The translations under genes were made by a program, and so were the position numbers. The notes beneath the pieces were generated by a model. That model ran no database searches. It was not told where the DNA came from and was given only the letters and a program-made list of their open reading frames with translations. Positions 27,784 through 37,429 of a DNA stretch of 64,000 nt are shown piece by piece (position 1 is the first letter of the stretch; each line of letters opens with the position of its first letter). This DNA is from Acinetobacter radioresistens DSM 6976 = NBRC 102413 = CIP 103788 (GTDB lineage Bacteria; Pseudomonadota; Gammaproteobacteria; Pseudomonadales; Moraxellaceae), in assembly GCF_006757745.1 (NCBI RefSeq), contig NZ_AP019740.1, positions 558,001 through 622,000 on the forward strand, read 5' to 3'.

Positions 27784-28206
27784 ATGGCATACCTTCTACT
27801 GTTTATATCTGCATTTGGTGCAGCGACTCTATTGCCCTTGCAGTCTGAGGCAGTATTGCTTGGTTTGCTTGCGCAACAACATTATTCAGCTCTATTGCTA
27901 TTAATGGTTGCCAGTGCCGGAAACATTTTAGGTTCATGCATAAATTGGTGGCTGGGAATTCATATTGAACACTATAAGCATAAGAAGTGGTTTCCGGTAT
28001 CTGAAGCCAAGATACAAAAAGCACAGAACTTTTATTATAAATATGGATATTGGTCACTGTTACTTAGCTGGTTACCAGTCATTGGTGATCCGATTACCCT
28101 AATTGCGGGGCTGTTAAAAGAAAATTTTTTAAGATTTCTGTTGATGGTGACCGTGGCCAAAACAGGACGTTATCTTTTTATTTATTTAGCTTATATTTTA
28201 TTTTAA
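27784..28206 (+). CDS. YqaA family membrane protein (DedA/SNARE-associated fold)
   Basis: A 140-residue inner-membrane protein with about four hydrophobic segments. It has the YqaA layout: early FGAATLLPLQSEAVLLGLL, GNILGSCINWWLGIH, then YGYWSLLLSWLPVIGDPITLIAGLL, and a final hydrophobic helix. The conserved GDP near the second loop is typical of the family. Relatives of DedA proteins have been tied to lipid flipping, but YqaA's role is unknown. It is convergent with the TonB-type gene. Confidence 0.85.
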   Translation: MAYLLLFISAFGAATLLPLQSEAVLLGLLAQQHYSALLLLMVASAGNILGSCINWWLGIHIEHYKHKKWFPVSEAKIQKAQNFYYKYGYWSLLLSWLPVIGDPITLIAGLLKENFLRFLLMVTVAKTGRYLFIYLAYILF

Positions 28207-28238
28207 TACAGGAAGTAGAATAGCTACTCCCTGTATTT
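28205..28238. terminator. Bidirectional terminator between the YqaA and TonB-type genes
   Basis: Long inverted repeat AATACAGG.AGTAG / CTACT.CCTGTATT with one unpaired base on each side, between two convergent stops. The plus-strand T run is short. Confidence 0.7.
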
Positions 28239-28246
28239 CTGGAAAT

Positions 28247-28987
28247 TTACTGGCATTCTTCCAGCTTAAAATGAATCTGGTCTTTAAAGTGTGACTTTTT
28301 ATAAATCCAGAATTTACGCGGAGCAGAAATTTGTACCTGTGAAACCGCCTGTATTACTGCCTGGTCAAGTGCGTAGGTTCCTGAACCCTGCTGTATTTTT
28401 ACTTTTTTGATATTACCCTGTTTATTGCTTTTAAAACTAAATTTAATGCTACGATCATAGCCATTCAACTGGTCGCGATTAATTTCCAGTTGAGGCTGAT
28501 TTAGATACTTGAAAGGAACTTTTTTATTCTGTTGCTGAGCCCGCCAGTTTTCTGAATTAAAATTATAAAGACAGTCCTGATCGGCATTGTCGTCTAATTT
28601 CAGGCTAAAAGCCTGATAGCCAATCACTGGCAAAGCTGTGTCATTTTCAATATAGGCTTTGACTTGAGCTTGTTGCACAGCATTCAGCAGGATGTCATCA
28701 AGAGTTTTAATACCCGTACTTTCCTGAATTGCAGCTTTATTAACCTTACCTGTTTCATCTGCATAAATACGAATGATGGCGTGGCGATCTTGGCCCTTTA
28801 AATCCTCATCTTTATAAACTGGCTGAGGAAAACGGATCCATTGAATGCGTGTTGTTAAATGTGCAGGTAATGCAGAACTGGTTTGTGGAGTAAGCTTCAT
28901 GGTTGCTGGTGCCGCAGCATAACTTATACTTGACGGCAGGCCCATTAGAAATAGAACAGGAAGAGCATATTTCATAAGTTTATTCAT
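28247..28987 (-). CDS. Exported protein with two TonB-C-like domains
   Basis: A 246-residue protein with a signal peptide (cleavage likely after SYAAA, near residue 26). Two tandem TonB C-terminal-like modules follow. The first spans about residues 48-130 (IRFPQPVYKDEDLKGQDRHAIIRIYADETGKV) and the second about 165-245 (LNQPQLEINRDQLNGYDRSIKFSFKSNKQGNI). There is no long proline-rich linker and no retained membrane anchor of classical TonB, and no exbB/exbD nearby. So it is unlikely to be the main energy transducer; a periplasmic TonB-domain protein of unknown function is the safer call. Confidence 0.72.
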   Translation of the reverse strand: MNKLMKYALPVLFLMGLPSSISYAAAPATMKLTPQTSSALPAHLTTRIQWIRFPQPVYKDEDLKGQDRHAIIRIYADETGKVNKAAIQESTGIKTLDDILLNAVQQAQVKAYIENDTALPVIGYQAFSLKLDDNADQDCLYNFNSENWRAQQQNKKVPFKYLNQPQLEINRDQLNGYDRSIKFSFKSNKQGNIKKVKIQQGSGTYALDQAVIQAVSQVQISAPRKFWIYKKSHFKDQIHFKLEECQ

Positions 28988-29112
28988 TTCATTATTAGAT
29001 AAAGTGAGCCATTGCCCGTTCGGCCAGCTCTGGCGGCTAAGTATTATCTGTTTCTATCCAGATGACAATATAAAAGAAGTCTGAAAAGGCCTAGGCGCCC
29101 CAAGCCAAATAT

Positions 29113-30375
29113 CTATTTGAATTGATTATCTGAACTCTGGGTTATATCTATATCAAATAGATCTTTGGTTTTGGCCCAACTAACTACGACTACAGCCATG
29201 GTCATGCAGCCGCCAAATACTGTCGCCATAACTGTACCCATATATTTGGCCGCCAGGCCCGATTCAAATGCGCCCAGTTCATTTGAAGATGAAACAAACA
29301 TTCCATTTACGGCAGCTACACGGCCCCGCATATTTTCGGGAGGAAAAATCTGTAAAATAGTCTGTCGGATAACTACAGAAATACTGTCACAAGCTCCAGT
29401 CATGGCAAGAGCGAAAAGTGAAAGCCACACATGATCTGAAAAGGCAAACAGCAGGGTAAATATACCAAAACCAGCAACTGCCAGTAACATGTTGCGCCAG
29501 GCATGCTGAGTGGGAGGGAATTTGGTTAAAGCTATCATGGTAACCAGGGCACCAATTGAAGGAGCAGCACGCAAGTAGCCTAGGCCTTCGGGTCCGACCT
29601 TCAAAATATCTTCTGCAAAAATGGGCAGCAGTGCGATGACACCACCGAACAGGACTGAAACAAGGTCCAGAGAAATGGCCCACAGTACAATTTTGGTTTT
29701 CCAGATAAAGCGAAAACCCTCACCCAGTGAATCCAGCACTCGATGCTCTTCCATCACAGGAAAATTACGTTTTTGAAGCAGATTAATAAGCATAAAACAT
29801 AGGGCAAGTAATATTGAAACAGCAATCAGGCTGGTTTCACGGCCAAGAAAGGCCAACATAAAACCACCTAGCATCGGGCCTAAAATTACACCACTTTGCC
29901 AGCCAATGGTGGTCCATGTTGCGCCATTGGCATAGATGGCTTTGGGAATCAGAAAAGGTTTTAGGGAGGTCGCAGAAGGGTTGTAAAAACCGCGAATGGT
30001 GCCTAGTCCAAAAATAACTGCATAGATTCCCCAAGAAAGACTGTTAATTGTGATCGAATCTATTGCATAGGCATGAAAGAGCCACCATAAGATAAGCGGC
30101 AAGGGGGCTGCAAAAAACAGGCAAACTTTCATAATCGTCTGCTTGTTAAAACGGTCAGCAAAATAGCCACCCCATAAGGAAAGTGCAATAAATGGTATGG
30201 CTTCTGCCAGTCCAATCAGCCCCAATGTGAGAGGATCTTTGGTAATTTGATAAAGAGAATAGGCAACAATAATTTCTTGAATCAGAATGGCAAGAGTGAG
30301 ACAAAACTGGTTGAGTGTAATAATCGAGAAGTCTCGATACCGCAAGGCGGCAAAAGCATCATGCTGGTTAGACAT
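29113..30375 (-). CDS. MFS transporter, EntS-like exporter family
   Basis: A 420-residue, twelve-helix major facilitator protein. Its start FAALRYRDFSIITLNQFC, the loop GGYFADRFNKQTIMK and IRGFYNPSATSLKPFLIPK are typical of the EntS/MFS_3 branch, which exports enterobactin or other small molecules. The second half has PENMRGRVAAVNGMFVSSSNELGAFESGLAAKYMG. No siderophore genes are near, so the substrate is unknown. It may be co-transcribed with the TonB-type gene 125 bases downstream. Confidence 0.85.
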   Translation of the reverse strand: MSNQHDAFAALRYRDFSIITLNQFCLTLAILIQEIIVAYSLYQITKDPLTLGLIGLAEAIPFIALSLWGGYFADRFNKQTIMKVCLFFAAPLPLILWWLFHAYAIDSITINSLSWGIYAVIFGLGTIRGFYNPSATSLKPFLIPKAIYANGATWTTIGWQSGVILGPMLGGFMLAFLGRETSLIAVSILLALCFMLINLLQKRNFPVMEEHRVLDSLGEGFRFIWKTKIVLWAISLDLVSVLFGGVIALLPIFAEDILKVGPEGLGYLRAAPSIGALVTMIALTKFPPTQHAWRNMLLAVAGFGIFTLLFAFSDHVWLSLFALAMTGACDSISVVIRQTILQIFPPENMRGRVAAVNGMFVSSSNELGAFESGLAAKYMGTVMATVFGGCMTMAVVVVSWAKTKDLFDIDITQSSDNQFK

Positions 30376-30507
30376 ATAAGAGGGTTCTACATATTTTTGT
30401 AGTGATTATACTCCTGAATAAAAGCTGAAATTTCCATCATTTCTAAATTATTCAAGAAATATATCTTCTGTATTGAAGCCCGATTAAAATCATGAAAATC
30501 CGATTAA

Positions 30508-30538
30508 TTGCTTTTGTTTTAGGCAGAGTTGCTATAAA
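30508..30538 (+). promoter_or_regulatory. Probable rpmI-rplT promoter, extended -10 type
   Basis: TGCTATAAA at 30530-30538 has the TGn extension next to a -10 box. A weak TTGCTT lies 19 bases upstream at 30508. It gives the ribosomal protein genes their own promoter, as needed because infC is 4.4 kb away. Confidence 0.5.
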
Positions 30539-30552
30539 ATGTCGCCTTCCTT

Positions 30553-30596
30553 ACCTGCAGGTCGTTATTGCAATGGTGCAGACGAGCCGAACAGGT
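30553..30596 (+). promoter_or_regulatory. Possible L20-responsive leader before rpmI
   Basis: The 70-base leader can pair ACCTG (30553-30557) with CAGGT (30592-30596), just before the ribosome binding region. CTGCA (30555-30559) can alternatively pair with TGCAG (30577-30581). Such long-range pairing recalls the L20 autoregulatory site before E. coli rpmI. I cannot align it to a known L20 site. Confidence 0.3.
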
Positions 30597-30612
30597 GCTT
30601 AAAGAGGTTGTT

Positions 30613-30807
30613 ATGGCAAAGTTAAAAACTCGCCGTGGTGCAGCTAAACGTTTCAAAGCGACTGCAAACGGTTTCAAGCGTAAACAAGCGTTCAAACGCC
30701 ACATTTTGACCAAAAAATCTGCTAAGCGTATCCGTCAATTGCGCGGCTGTGTAATGGTTCACGTAAGTGACGTTGCTTCAGTTCGTCGTATGTGCCCATA
30801 CATCTAA
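30613..30807 (+). CDS. rpmI: 50S ribosomal protein L35
   Basis: L35 (64 residues) is a small, very basic 50S protein. It has the family start [23 protein letters not shown] and the [16 protein letters not shown] stretch. An earlier ATG at 30568 is in frame but would add residues the family lacks, and AGAGGTTGTT before 30613 supports the shorter form. rplT starts 11 bases later. Confidence 0.97.
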
Positions 30808-30818
30808 GGAGATTATAA

Positions 30819-31178
30819 ATGGCTCGTGTAAAACGTGGTGTACAGGCTCATCGCCGTCACAAAAAAATTCTTGCTCGTGCTAAAGGTTACTATGGCGCTC
30901 GTTCACGCGTTTACCGCGTAGCGTTCCAAGCAGTAATCAAAGCTGGTCAATACGCTTACCGTGACCGTCGTCAGAAGAAACGTCAGTTCCGTTCTTTATG
31001 GATTGCACGTATCAATGCTGGTGCGCGTCAAAACGGTCTGTCTTACAGCCGTATGATTTCTGGTCTGAAAAAAGCTCAGGTAATCATCGACCGTCGCGTA
31101 CTTGCTGACATCGCTATGCATGATGCAGTTGCTTTTGCTGCTTTAGCTGAAAAAGCTAAAGGTGCGTTAGCTGCTTAA
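30819..31178 (+). CDS. rplT: 50S ribosomal protein L20
   Basis: L20 (119 residues) is an early-assembly 50S protein. The basic N-terminal tail [29 protein letters not shown] and the C-terminal globular region with [15 protein letters not shown] are complete. AAGGAG precedes the ATG. In E. coli L20 represses rpmI and its own gene. Confidence 0.98.
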   Translation: MARVKRGVQAHRRHKKILARAKGYYGARSRVYRVAFQAVIKAGQYAYRDRRQKKRQFRSLWIARINAGARQNGLSYSRMISGLKKAQVIIDRRVLADIAMHDAVAFAALAEKAKGALAA

Positions 31179-31194
31179 TCATCTTCGATGATCT

Positions 31195-31222
31195 AAAAAA
31201 GACTGCTTTTGCAGTCTTTTTT
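31195..31222 (+). terminator. Terminator after rplT
   Basis: AAAAAAGACTGC / GCAGTCTTTTTT perfect hairpin with a short loop and a T run, 16 bases after rplT. Confidence 0.93.
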
Positions 31223-31556
31223 ATTATCTTTAAAAACATCTGGTCGTAAGTAAAGTAAGCCTTTAAATTGTTGAAAATAGTTAAAATATTTTATTTATTA
31301 CTATAAGGCCCAAAATTATTCTTCCAGCACTAATTTTTATCATGAGCGGGAGCAACTCGCTTATAAATCTTGTATAAAACTTTAAATTTTTATTTTGACT
31401 GATAATAATGATGAGTAAATCTAAAAATAGAAACTGATTTAATTCATAAATTGTACCAAGTTTCTCTAAGCTGATTATTAGAGTTCTGACATTGCGTTCA
31501 TACTGGGTCATAGACTCAATATGAACACAACTTTGGGTTAGAAAAATATTTAGCAG
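31223..31556. other. AT-rich intergenic stretch
   Basis: About 330 bases between the rplT terminator and the end of the minus-strand unknown gene. It contains a minus-strand open frame of 76 codons (31281-31511) rich in Ile and Leu. That frame lacks a clear ribosome binding site and resembles no family I know, so I leave it uncalled. Nothing else is visible. Confidence 0.55.
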
Positions 31557-32615
31557 TTACAATCCAAAATAATAGGCGACGACACAAATTACGATTGTTA
31601 AAAGAAGCAATTTAATCACATTTCCCATGCCGGCTTTATGTGTACCTGCTGGTACTTTTTCTTTACGTACGGGTTGTGCCAGGGTAACTGCTGGACTATC
31701 TAGTGGGGTTGCTACCGGTTCTACATAAGTTAACTGTGCAGATTTATAGTGATTGGCAACTTTAACGATCAGCTTGCTGAGCAGGTCATCAATTTTTTGA
31801 GAAAAATGTCTCAGGTTAATCTGTTCTTCAGGCGTTAAAGTCGTACCCTGCTCATCAAAAGGATGTTTACGCTTATACTCGACAAATTCTGACAGTGCAG
31901 TTACCCGGTGTAATAGTTCATGTGCAATATCGGCAGAATAGTCAGTTGGAATTAAGGCCAAATATTGTAATGATATACTGTCAGACGCTACTTGGGATGC
32001 TGGCTCACTGACACCGTAATATGGTAGGTGGCGGTTTGCAGGCTCTACATAACCTTGGGCAAATTGGGTTCTGAAAAGTTCCTGTTCAATGAACTGGTGT
32101 ATTTCATCCCAATTGGCATCTTGCAGGTCAATATCAACCAGTTTGGATAAACGCCCTGGTAACTCATAGCTCCAGAATGTTTCATGACGCTTATCCAGAC
32201 GTTGTCCAGCAGGTGCTTCAAAATCGTTTTCAGCAATATACCATTCAGCCAGTTCCTTTCCGAAAATCCATGCTGTCTTTTTTTGATGCTCATGACTGAC
32301 AATAAAATGAGCAAATGGCAACAGCTCAACATTTGCATTCGGGTTTTTCTCATCAATCAATAAATTTGAACTATGCAGACTTAAACGGTAAACCCCACGT
32401 TTCTTTAAACCCTCCAGCCAGATTTGAAAATGCTGGGCTAGCAAGTGCTGTGTATGCAAGTTGCGAAAACTGAAGATATGTTGCTGAAAAATAGAATGAT
32501 GTAGCCAGCGGCTAAAGGGCAGGTCATGGCTTAAATATTCATTGCCATAAGTAACGAGACTTAATTGTTGTTTCCAGATTTGATCGAGTGCCATTAGGGT
32601 TGATCTCATTGTCAT
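31557..32615 (-). CDS. Hypothetical protein with C-terminal membrane anchor
   Basis: A 352-residue protein I do not recognise. The bulk is soluble, with many aromatic and charged residues and no signal peptide. A Pro- and Ala-rich linker lies near 290-325. The last 20 or so residues are a single hydrophobic helix (about 331-350), so it is probably tail-anchored in the inner membrane facing the cytoplasm. An ATG at residue 8 (32594) is an alternative start; neither has a strong ribosome binding site. It is divergent from pheS. Function should not be guessed. Confidence 0.7.
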   Translation of the reverse strand: MTMRSTLMALDQIWKQQLSLVTYGNEYLSHDLPFSRWLHHSIFQQHIFSFRNLHTQHLLAQHFQIWLEGLKKRGVYRLSLHSSNLLIDEKNPNANVELLPFAHFIVSHEHQKKTAWIFGKELAEWYIAENDFEAPAGQRLDKRHETFWSYELPGRLSKLVDIDLQDANWDEIHQFIEQELFRTQFAQGYVEPANRHLPYYGVSEPASQVASDSISLQYLALIPTDYSADIAHELLHRVTALSEFVEYKRKHPFDEQGTTLTPEEQINLRHFSQKIDDLLSKLIVKVANHYKSAQLTYVEPVATPLDSPAVTLAQPVRKEKVPAGTHKAGMGNVIKLLLLTIVICVVAYYFGL

Positions 32616-32702
32616 TCATCTTATCTTATACTTTTTATAAATCATCCTGCCAATCTAATTTTCCTGCCTGATGGCTTCATCAATCCGGATAAAAACTGTT
32701 AG

Positions 32703-33731
<1,029 letters not shown>

Positions 33732-33765
33732 GACAAGATTTGAAAATTTGTAAGGTTTAATCGAT

Positions 33766-36147
33766 ATGAAAATTAGCGAAAATTGGTTACGTAGCTGGGT
33801 AAATCCGGCCATCGATAGTGAAACGCTGTCAAATCAACTGACAATGCTCGGTCTTGAAGTCGATGATATGTCACCGGCAGCAAAACCTTTTACCGGAGTT
33901 GTCGTGGGTGAAGTTCTAAGTGTAGAGCAGCATCCTGATGCAGACCGTCTGCGTGTAACGACTGTTAATATTGGTTCGGATGAACCTTTACAGATTGTAT
34001 GCGGTGCACCTAATGTGCGTGCAGGTATGAAAGCAGCAGTCGCAACAATTGGGGCAGTTTTGCCTGGTGATTTCAAAATTAAAAAAGGCAAACTTCGTGG
34101 TGTTGAATCTCAGGGAATGCTCTGTGGTGCCTCTGAAATTGATCTTGAAGATAAACTTGATGGACTGCTTGAGCTGCCAGATGATGCACCGATTGGTATG
34201 AACGTCCGTGAATATCTTAATCTTGACGATCATGTCATTGATATCAGTATTACACCTAACCGTGGTGACTGCTTCAGCATTCGCGGTATTGCCCGTGAAA
34301 TTGGAGTAATTAACCAGTTGGCAGTTACTGCACCTGAAGTTGCAGACGTTGCAGCCACTATTGCCGATGAAAAGAAAGTGATTGTGGACACTGCTGGCTG
34401 TCCACGTTACCTGGGCCGGGTTATTAAACATGTAAATACCAAAGCAGCTACTCCACTCTGGATGGAGCAGGCTCTGGCCCGTTCCGGAATTCGTCAGTAT
34501 AGTATTCTGGTCGATATTACCAACTATGTATTAATGGAGCTAGGCCAACCATTACATGCTTTTGACGCTGGCAATGTACAAGGTGCGGTACATGTCCGTC
34601 AGGCAAACCCGCAAGAAAAACTGGTCTTGCTCAATGAGCAGGAAGTTACACTTTCTGAGGATATAATGGTCATAGCTGATGATGAAAAAGCATTAGCAAT
34701 TGCCGGAATTATGGGAGGCCTGTCTTCTGCAGTTTCTGATGAAACTACGGAAATCTTCCTTGAGTCTGCATTCTTTGCACCACTTGCTATTGCTGGACGT
34801 GCCCGCCGTTTCGGACTGCATACGGATGCTTCACAGCGCTATGAACGTGGCGTGGATTTTGAGTTGCCAATGCTGGCCATGAACCGCGCATCTCAATTGA
34901 TTCAGGAATTGGCGGGTGGTGAATTCGGTCCAATTACAGTGGTGGAACAGTCTGAGCTTTTACCAGCACGTGATGCCATTGAGCTGAAACAGACACAGGT
35001 TGACCAATTACTGGGTTATCAGCTTGATGGAGAGTTTATTGCAGATGCTTTAACGCGTTTAGGCTGCTGGGTTGAAACACAAGCTGAAGGACACTGGATA
35101 GTTGTGCCACCTTCACATCGTTATGACTTGGCAATATATCAAGACCTGATCGAAGAAGTGGCTCGAATAGATGGTTATGACAACATCCAGATCAGTTTAC
35201 CGGTCATTGATGTCAAACTGGCAAAATATCAGGATCAGCTTGAGCTTGGGCAATTACGTCAGACTATTGCAACCTTGGGATACCAGGAAGCCATCAGCTT
35301 CAGTTTTGCTGATGCTAAACTTGAAAAGCAGCTTAATCCACAGGTACATCCATTAATGTTGGCAAATCCGATCTCAAGTGATCTCGCTGCCATGCGAAGT
35401 ACTTTATTATCGAGCCTGATTCCATGTGTACAATATAACCTGAACCGTCAGCAAAACCGTGTGCGCCTGTTTGAACTGGGTTTGCGCTTTGACTATCAGA
35501 ATGCAACTGATATCTCTGGTCTTCAGCAAATTCCAACTCTGGCCCTTATTGCAGTTGGATCCCGTGTACCTGAATCTTGGCATGCTAAAACTCAAGTGAT
35601 GGATTTCTTTGATTTAAAGGGTGATGTAGAAGCAATTTTGGCAGCAGGCCGGATTAAGGTAGAGTATGTTCCTTCAGAACGATCATGGTTACATCCTGGT
35701 CAGTCAGCCGAAATTCTGGTGGATGGAAAAACCGTGGGTTATCTGGGACGTTTGCATCCTTCACTAGAAGATGAGCTTGATTTAGGTATCACTTGGGTTG
35801 CCGAACTGGATCAAAAGGCTGTTTTGCAATCTTATGTATCTAATTTTACAGAATTATCACGTTTTCCATCGGTTCGACGTGATATTGCACTTTTAATTAG
35901 TGATAAGATAAATGTTAGTGAAATTCAGCAGTTAATCGAACAAACAGGCAGTGAGCTGCTTCACTCAGCTTGGCTGTTTGATGTGTATACGGGTCAAGGT
36001 GTTGAAGAGGGCAAACGCTCACTAGCATTTGCGCTGTTGTGGCAACACCCAACACGTACGCTTGAAGATGCTGAAATTAAATCAGGTATGGATAAAATTA
36101 TTGAAGTGTTGGAAAACACTTATCAAGCGACATTGAGGGCCTCATGA
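33766..36147 (+). CDS. pheT: Phenylalanyl-tRNA synthetase beta subunit
   Basis: PheT (793 residues, E. coli 795) is the tRNA-binding and editing subunit. Parts are an N-terminal EMAP-like tRNA-binding domain (about 40-150), the B3/B4 editing domain, the B5 domain, a degenerate synthetase-like core, and a C-terminal FDX-ACB domain that begins near [32 protein letters not shown] precedes the ATG. The stop overlaps the ihfA start by four bases. Confidence 0.97.
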   Translation: MKISENWLRSWVNPAIDSETLSNQLTMLGLEVDDMSPAAKPFTGVVVGEVLSVEQHPDADRLRVTTVNIGSDEPLQIVCGAPNVRAGMKAAVATIGAVLPGDFKIKKGKLRGVESQGMLCGASEIDLEDKLDGLLELPDDAPIGMNVREYLNLDDHVIDISITPNRGDCFSIRGIAREIGVINQLAVTAPEVADVAATIADEKKVIVDTAGCPRYLGRVIKHVNTKAATPLWMEQALARSGIRQYSILVDITNYVLMELGQPLHAFDAGNVQGAVHVRQANPQEKLVLLNEQEVTLSEDIMVIADDEKALAIAGIMGGLSSAVSDETTEIFLESAFFAPLAIAGRARRFGLHTDASQRYERGVDFELPMLAMNRASQLIQELAGGEFGPITVVEQSELLPARDAIELKQTQVDQLLGYQLDGEFIADALTRLGCWVETQAEGHWIVVPPSHRYDLAIYQDLIEEVARIDGYDNIQISLPVIDVKLAKYQDQLELGQLRQTIATLGYQEAISFSFADAKLEKQLNPQVHPLMLANPISSDLAAMRSTLLSSLIPCVQYNLNRQQNRVRLFELGLRFDYQNATDISGLQQIPTLALIAVGSRVPESWHAKTQVMDFFDLKGDVEAILAAGRIKVEYVPSERSWLHPGQSAEILVDGKTVGYLGRLHPSLEDELDLGITWVAELDQKAVLQSYVSNFTELSRFPSVRRDIALLISDKINVSEIQQLIEQTGSELLHSAWLFDVYTGQGVEEGKRSLAFALLWQHPTRTLEDAEIKSGMDKIIEVLENTYQATLRAS

Positions 36148-36440
36148 CAGCATTAACTAAAGCAGAAATGGCCGATCATCTTAGTGAGCTTACGAGCCTG
36201 AACCGCCGTGAAGCGAAACAAATGGTTGAGTTATTTTTTGATGAGATTAGTCAAGCTTTGATTGCCGGTGAACAGGTAAAACTCTCCGGTTTTGGTAACT
36301 TTGAGTTACGCGATAAGCGCCAGCGCCCAGGTCGTAACCCAAAAACAGGTGAAGAAATTCCAATTTCAGCACGTCGTGTAGTGACTTTCCGAGCAGGACA
36401 GAAATTTAGACAACGTGTGGGGAATGAGCAGGTCGATTGA
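36144..36440 (+). CDS. ihfA: Integration host factor alpha subunit
   Basis: IHF-alpha (98 residues) is a DNA-bending protein that works with IhfB. The HU/IHF fold shows the dimer helices, [26 protein letters not shown] with the DNA-intercalating Pro in its beta arm, and a final [16 protein letters not shown]. It overlaps pheT in ATGA, the same operon order as E. coli pheST-ihfA. Confidence 0.97.
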   Translation: MTALTKAEMADHLSELTSLNRREAKQMVELFFDEISQALIAGEQVKLSGFGNFELRDKRQRPGRNPKTGEEIPISARRVVTFRAGQKFRQRVGNEQVD

Positions 36441-36453
36441 CCTGCTTTTTTTT
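36427..36453 (+). terminator. Terminator overlapping the ihfA stop
   Basis: AGCAGGTC / GACCTGCT arms with loop GATT and eight Ts. The 3' arm includes the ihfA stop codon, so the terminator begins inside the coding sequence. Confidence 0.92.
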
Positions 36454-36594
36454 AATTATTTTTAGGTCGGCTCTGAATTGTAAGACACTGGAGCAGAAAT
36501 TTTTAAAAACTATAGAAGAAGAGAGGAAAGCCTGAAAGATAATAAAAATGTTAGATAGAAAGATAACTTATAATTTTTTAAAGATTTAGACAAT

Positions 36595-36623
36595 AAAAAA
36601 GAGAGCCAAAGGCTCTCTTTTTT
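36595..36623 (-). terminator. Terminator after the Ala-rich lipoprotein gene
   Basis: Perfect AAAAAAGAGAGCC / GGCTCTCTTTTTT repeat with a 3-base loop. It serves the minus-strand lipoprotein gene and could act in both directions. Confidence 0.88.
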
Positions 36624-36641
36624 GACAAATAATCGTATAGA

Positions 36642-37001
36642 TTATTGAGCAGCTTTTTCAGTAGCTGGAGCGTCAGTAGCTGTAGCATTAGTTGCATTAG
36701 CATCAGCAGCTGGAGCTTTAGTTGCAGCGTCAGCAGCATCAGTAGCAGCGCCAGCAGCATCAGTAGCAGCGTCAGCAGCTTGGTCAGCAGCTTGAGCAGC
36801 ATCAGTAGCAGCTTGTTCAGCAGCAGGAGCAGCTTCTACAGCAGCAGCGTCAGCAGCAGTTTCTGCTTCGTTTGCAGCAGCAGTAGCTTCAGTAGCAGCA
36901 GCGTTTGCATCAGCAGCAGCATCTTCAGTTTTTTTAGCACAACCAACGAAAGCTAGGGTAGTAGCAACTGCAGCAGCAATAGCGATTTTCTTGAATAACA
37001 T
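36642..37001 (-). CDS. Alanine-rich low-complexity lipoprotein
   Basis: A 119-residue predicted lipoprotein. The signal peptide MLFKKIAIAAAVATTLAFVGC has a lipobox, with Cys21 to be acylated. The mature part is nearly half alanine with regularly spaced Asp, Glu, Thr and Gln, in patterns such as ADQAADAATDAAGAATDAADAATK. It has no aromatic residues. This suggests a long amphipathic helix, like an alanine zipper, perhaps in the outer membrane or periplasm. GAGAGTG precedes the ATG. It has its own promoter and terminator. I know no function for it. Confidence 0.85.
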   Translation of the reverse strand: MLFKKIAIAAAVATTLAFVGCAKKTEDAAADANAAATEATAAANEAETAADAAAVEAAPAAEQAATDAAQAADQAADAATDAAGAATDAADAATKAPAADANATNATATDAPATEKAAQ

Positions 37002-37062
37002 GGCATCACTCTCATAAAAAAGTTGAGATTAAAAAAAACCTGAGCCAGCCTGTTTTGTGCTT

Positions 37063-37092
37063 TTATTATTCCTAACGTTAGATAGGTAACAA
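37063..37092 (-). promoter_or_regulatory. Promoter of the Ala-rich lipoprotein gene, with a palindrome in the spacer
   Basis: On the minus strand TTGTTA (37092-37087) and TAATAA (37068-37063) are 18 bases apart. The spacer holds the perfect palindrome CTAACGTTAG (37072-37081), which could be a repressor site. The leader to the ATG is about 55 bases. Confidence 0.5.
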
Positions 37093-37367
37093 CGCATGGA
37101 GCAGACTAACTGGGCTGTAAATATGCTATCACTGCCATTTTTTAATTACTACTGCCTAACCTTAAAAAAAGGTCAAAAAATGCAAAAAAACGTCTGATTT
37201 TTAACAGAAAATAACAATGGAAAATGAAAAATACATTGGACAAGTACTAAATAAATGCTTAAAAGTTATAGGTTTTTTTAAATGAAGGCTTTATTAATCA
37301 AAAGCTTGTAAACAAATTAAACATGAAGTTAAGTCGTTTGTATCAATATGTAAAACTTGTCAACTAA
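37093..37367. other. AT-rich intergenic stretch between the lipoprotein promoter and the rho terminator
   Basis: About 275 bases with runs of A and T and no convincing gene or RNA. A small hairpin-like CCTTAAAAAAAGG occurs near 37160 without other support. Confidence 0.5.
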
Positions 37368-37403
37368 AATATAAAGACCATCGTTATAGATGGCCTTTAT
37401 ATT
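37368..37403 (-). terminator. Terminator after rho
   Basis: AATATAAAG.CCATC / GATGG.CTTTATATT stem with one mismatch and a six-base loop, followed by T-rich sequence on the minus strand. Confidence 0.8.
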
Positions 37404-37429
37404 ATGAGTACTTACTTTACAGTTCTTGC

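Noticed and set aside
31281..31511. Minus-strand open frame of 76 codons after the tail-anchored protein gene
   Set aside because: No clear ribosome binding site, Ile/Leu-rich as expected of AT-rich non-coding DNA, and no family recognised.
36645..36956. Plus-strand serine-rich open frame opposite the Ala-rich lipoprotein
   Set aside because: It is a mirror of the alanine codon repeats on the other strand. The minus-strand frame has the signal peptide, lipobox, ribosome binding site and terminator.
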